Shown here piece by piece: positions 25,035 through 25,933 of a stretch of 25,933 nt of DNA (position 1 is its first letter; each line of letters starts with the position of its first letter). Position numbers and translations under genes: made by a program. The DNA is from CADEED01 sp035525785. Lineage in GTDB: Bacteria > Pseudomonadota > Gammaproteobacteria > Steroidobacterales > Steroidobacteraceae. The stretch spans positions 1 through 25,933 of the forward strand of contig DATLDQ010000173.1 of the NCBI GenBank assembly GCA_035525785.1. Reading direction: 5' to 3'. The notes beneath the pieces are model-generated. The model was not told the origin of the DNA and searched no databases. It worked only from the letters and a program-made list of their open reading frames with translations.

Positions 25035-25933
25035 TCAGTTCGAAAGATAGACTCCGACGGGTAGTTCGGCATCGACGGCCCATTCATGGTCGGGCGCGCC
25101 ATCCCGGCGCCGCAGGACGTCATGCCACTGGCGCGACTCCGGCAGACGAAGACGCGATGACGGCTGCGGATTCGCGCCCGCGAACGGGAAGCGTCGGAAG
25201 GTCACCAATACCTGGGCGTTGGCGCCACGACGCAGGAATGCGCCGCCCTCGCCGCCCGTGACTTCGCACGGTAGATAGTCGCCCGTCTCGAATGCGTCGG
25301 TGGTCGATCGCAGCCGCAGCAGCACGGCGATCAACAGCATCTTGATGCGTCCGTCCTGCCATTGCCCGGCGAGATCGCGGATGCTGGCTGCCGGGTCTCG
25401 CTCCCAGGCGGAGAGCATTTCACCCAGCATCCTCGAACGCAGGTCGTAGTCGACCGCGCGGCGGTTGTCGGGGTCGACGAGCGTCAGATCCCAGAGCTCC
25501 GAGCCCTGGTAGATGTCCGGCACGCCGGGCAGCGTGAGCTTCAGCACGGTCTGCACCAGGCTGTTGCGCGCGCCGGCGTGCGCGACGCGCTGCTGGAAGG
25601 GTCGGAACTCATCCATGAACCGCGGGGAGCCCAGGGCCGCATCGATGAGCGCAGTGAGCCGGGCTTCGTATTCCTCGTTGGGACGCGCCCAGCTGGTGCG
25701 GCGCCGCGCCTCGCGCGCGGCCTTGATCATGGCGCCGCCCAGCCGCTCCCGGTAGTCGGGCGACGGGGTTCCCCCTGACGCCGGGAAGCTTCCGAGCAGC
25801 GTCTGGTAAAAGAAGTACTCGAGCGCGGAGTCGTCGAGCGCGCGCGCTTCTTCGCCGAGGACCCGGTGCCAGCTGCGCACGCGCTCGGCCCACTGCTCCG
25901 GGATCTCCGCGAGAGTCACCAGGCGCATGCGCA
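25035..25933 (-). CDS. treY: Malto-oligosyltrehalose synthase, C-terminal part (cut by window edge)
   Basis: TreY rearranges the reducing-end glucose of maltodextrins to an alpha,alpha-1,1 bond, the first step of the TreY-TreZ trehalose pathway. About 299 C-terminal codons are present. The frame is still open at the window end, so the true start lies outside. Family marks are LTLPGVPDIYQGSELWDLTLVDPDNRR, EYFFYQTLLGSFP, and the final domain ending in PVGVYLSN. The catalytic barrel is largely outside the window. The stop lies nine bases from the convergent cytochrome gene, with no terminator visible. Neighbouring treZ, if present, is not in this window. Confidence 0.95.
   Translation of the reverse strand, partial: RMRLVTLAEIPEQWAERVRSWHRVLGEEARALDDSALEYFFYQTLLGSFPASGGTPSPDYRERLGGAMIKAAREARRRTSWARPNEEYEARLTALIDAALGSPRFMDEFRPFQQRVAHAGARNSLVQTVLKLTLPGVPDIYQGSELWDLTLVDPDNRRAVDYDLRSRMLGEMLSAWERDPAASIRDLAGQWQDGRIKMLLIAVLLRLRSTTDAFETGDYLPCEVTGGEGGAFLRRGANAQVLVTFRRFPFAGANPQPSSRLRLPESRQWHDVLRRRDGAPDHEWAVDAELPVGVYLSN

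Overview
The window is GC-rich, tightly packed chromosomal DNA from a proteobacterium. A gammaproteobacterium is the best guess, because uvrB divergent from an aspartate aminotransferase is a familiar gammaproteobacterial neighbourhood and the protein families fit an aerobic soil or freshwater organism. Genus cannot be fixed from the sequence. I see no tRNA, rRNA, CRISPR array, insertion sequence or phage gene, and no gene-free stretch longer than about 260 bases.

Left part (1-5296): the N-terminal half of uvrB (minus, cut by the window edge), a group II truncated haemoglobin, an aspartate aminotransferase, an exported protein with TonB-C-like folds, and a CPA1 Na+/H+ antiporter whose ATG directly abuts the stop of the exported-protein gene.

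Middle part (5322-18126, all minus strand). In transcription order: a small membrane protein of unknown role; a caa3-type cytochrome c oxidase cluster (subunit II with fused cytochrome c, subunit I, subunit III, a 119-residue membrane protein, CtaG) whose genes overlap by 4 to 13 bases; a PoxB-like pyruvate:quinone oxidoreductase with a 70-residue C-terminal tail; a MASE4 hybrid sensor histidine kinase; and a secreted beta-helix protein. The oxidase and the pyruvate enzyme could form one respiratory route, with pyruvate electrons entering the quinone pool and the oxidase ending the chain.

Right part (18189-25933): a three-gene plus-strand module joined by GTGA overlaps (SDR-DoxX fusion, DUF2269 membrane protein, and a His/Glu-rich membrane protein of unknown family). 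It meets tail-to-tail, with a 41-base overlap, a DUF4142 protein lying downstream of a di-haem cytochrome c peroxidase-like protein. Divergent from the latter is a PQQ-dependent alcohol dehydrogenase with an overlapping lipoprotein cytochrome c gene. Together these look like a periplasmic electron-transfer island that could feed the caa3 oxidase. The window ends inside treY (trehalose synthesis, minus).

The points most worth a second look are: oxidase subunit I lacks both the K-channel lysine and the D-channel entry aspartate; the 183-residue membrane protein carries repeated D/E-x3-H motifs; the PQQ dehydrogenase has a non-standard active-site loop; and the PoxB-like enzyme carries an FPASDP tail.
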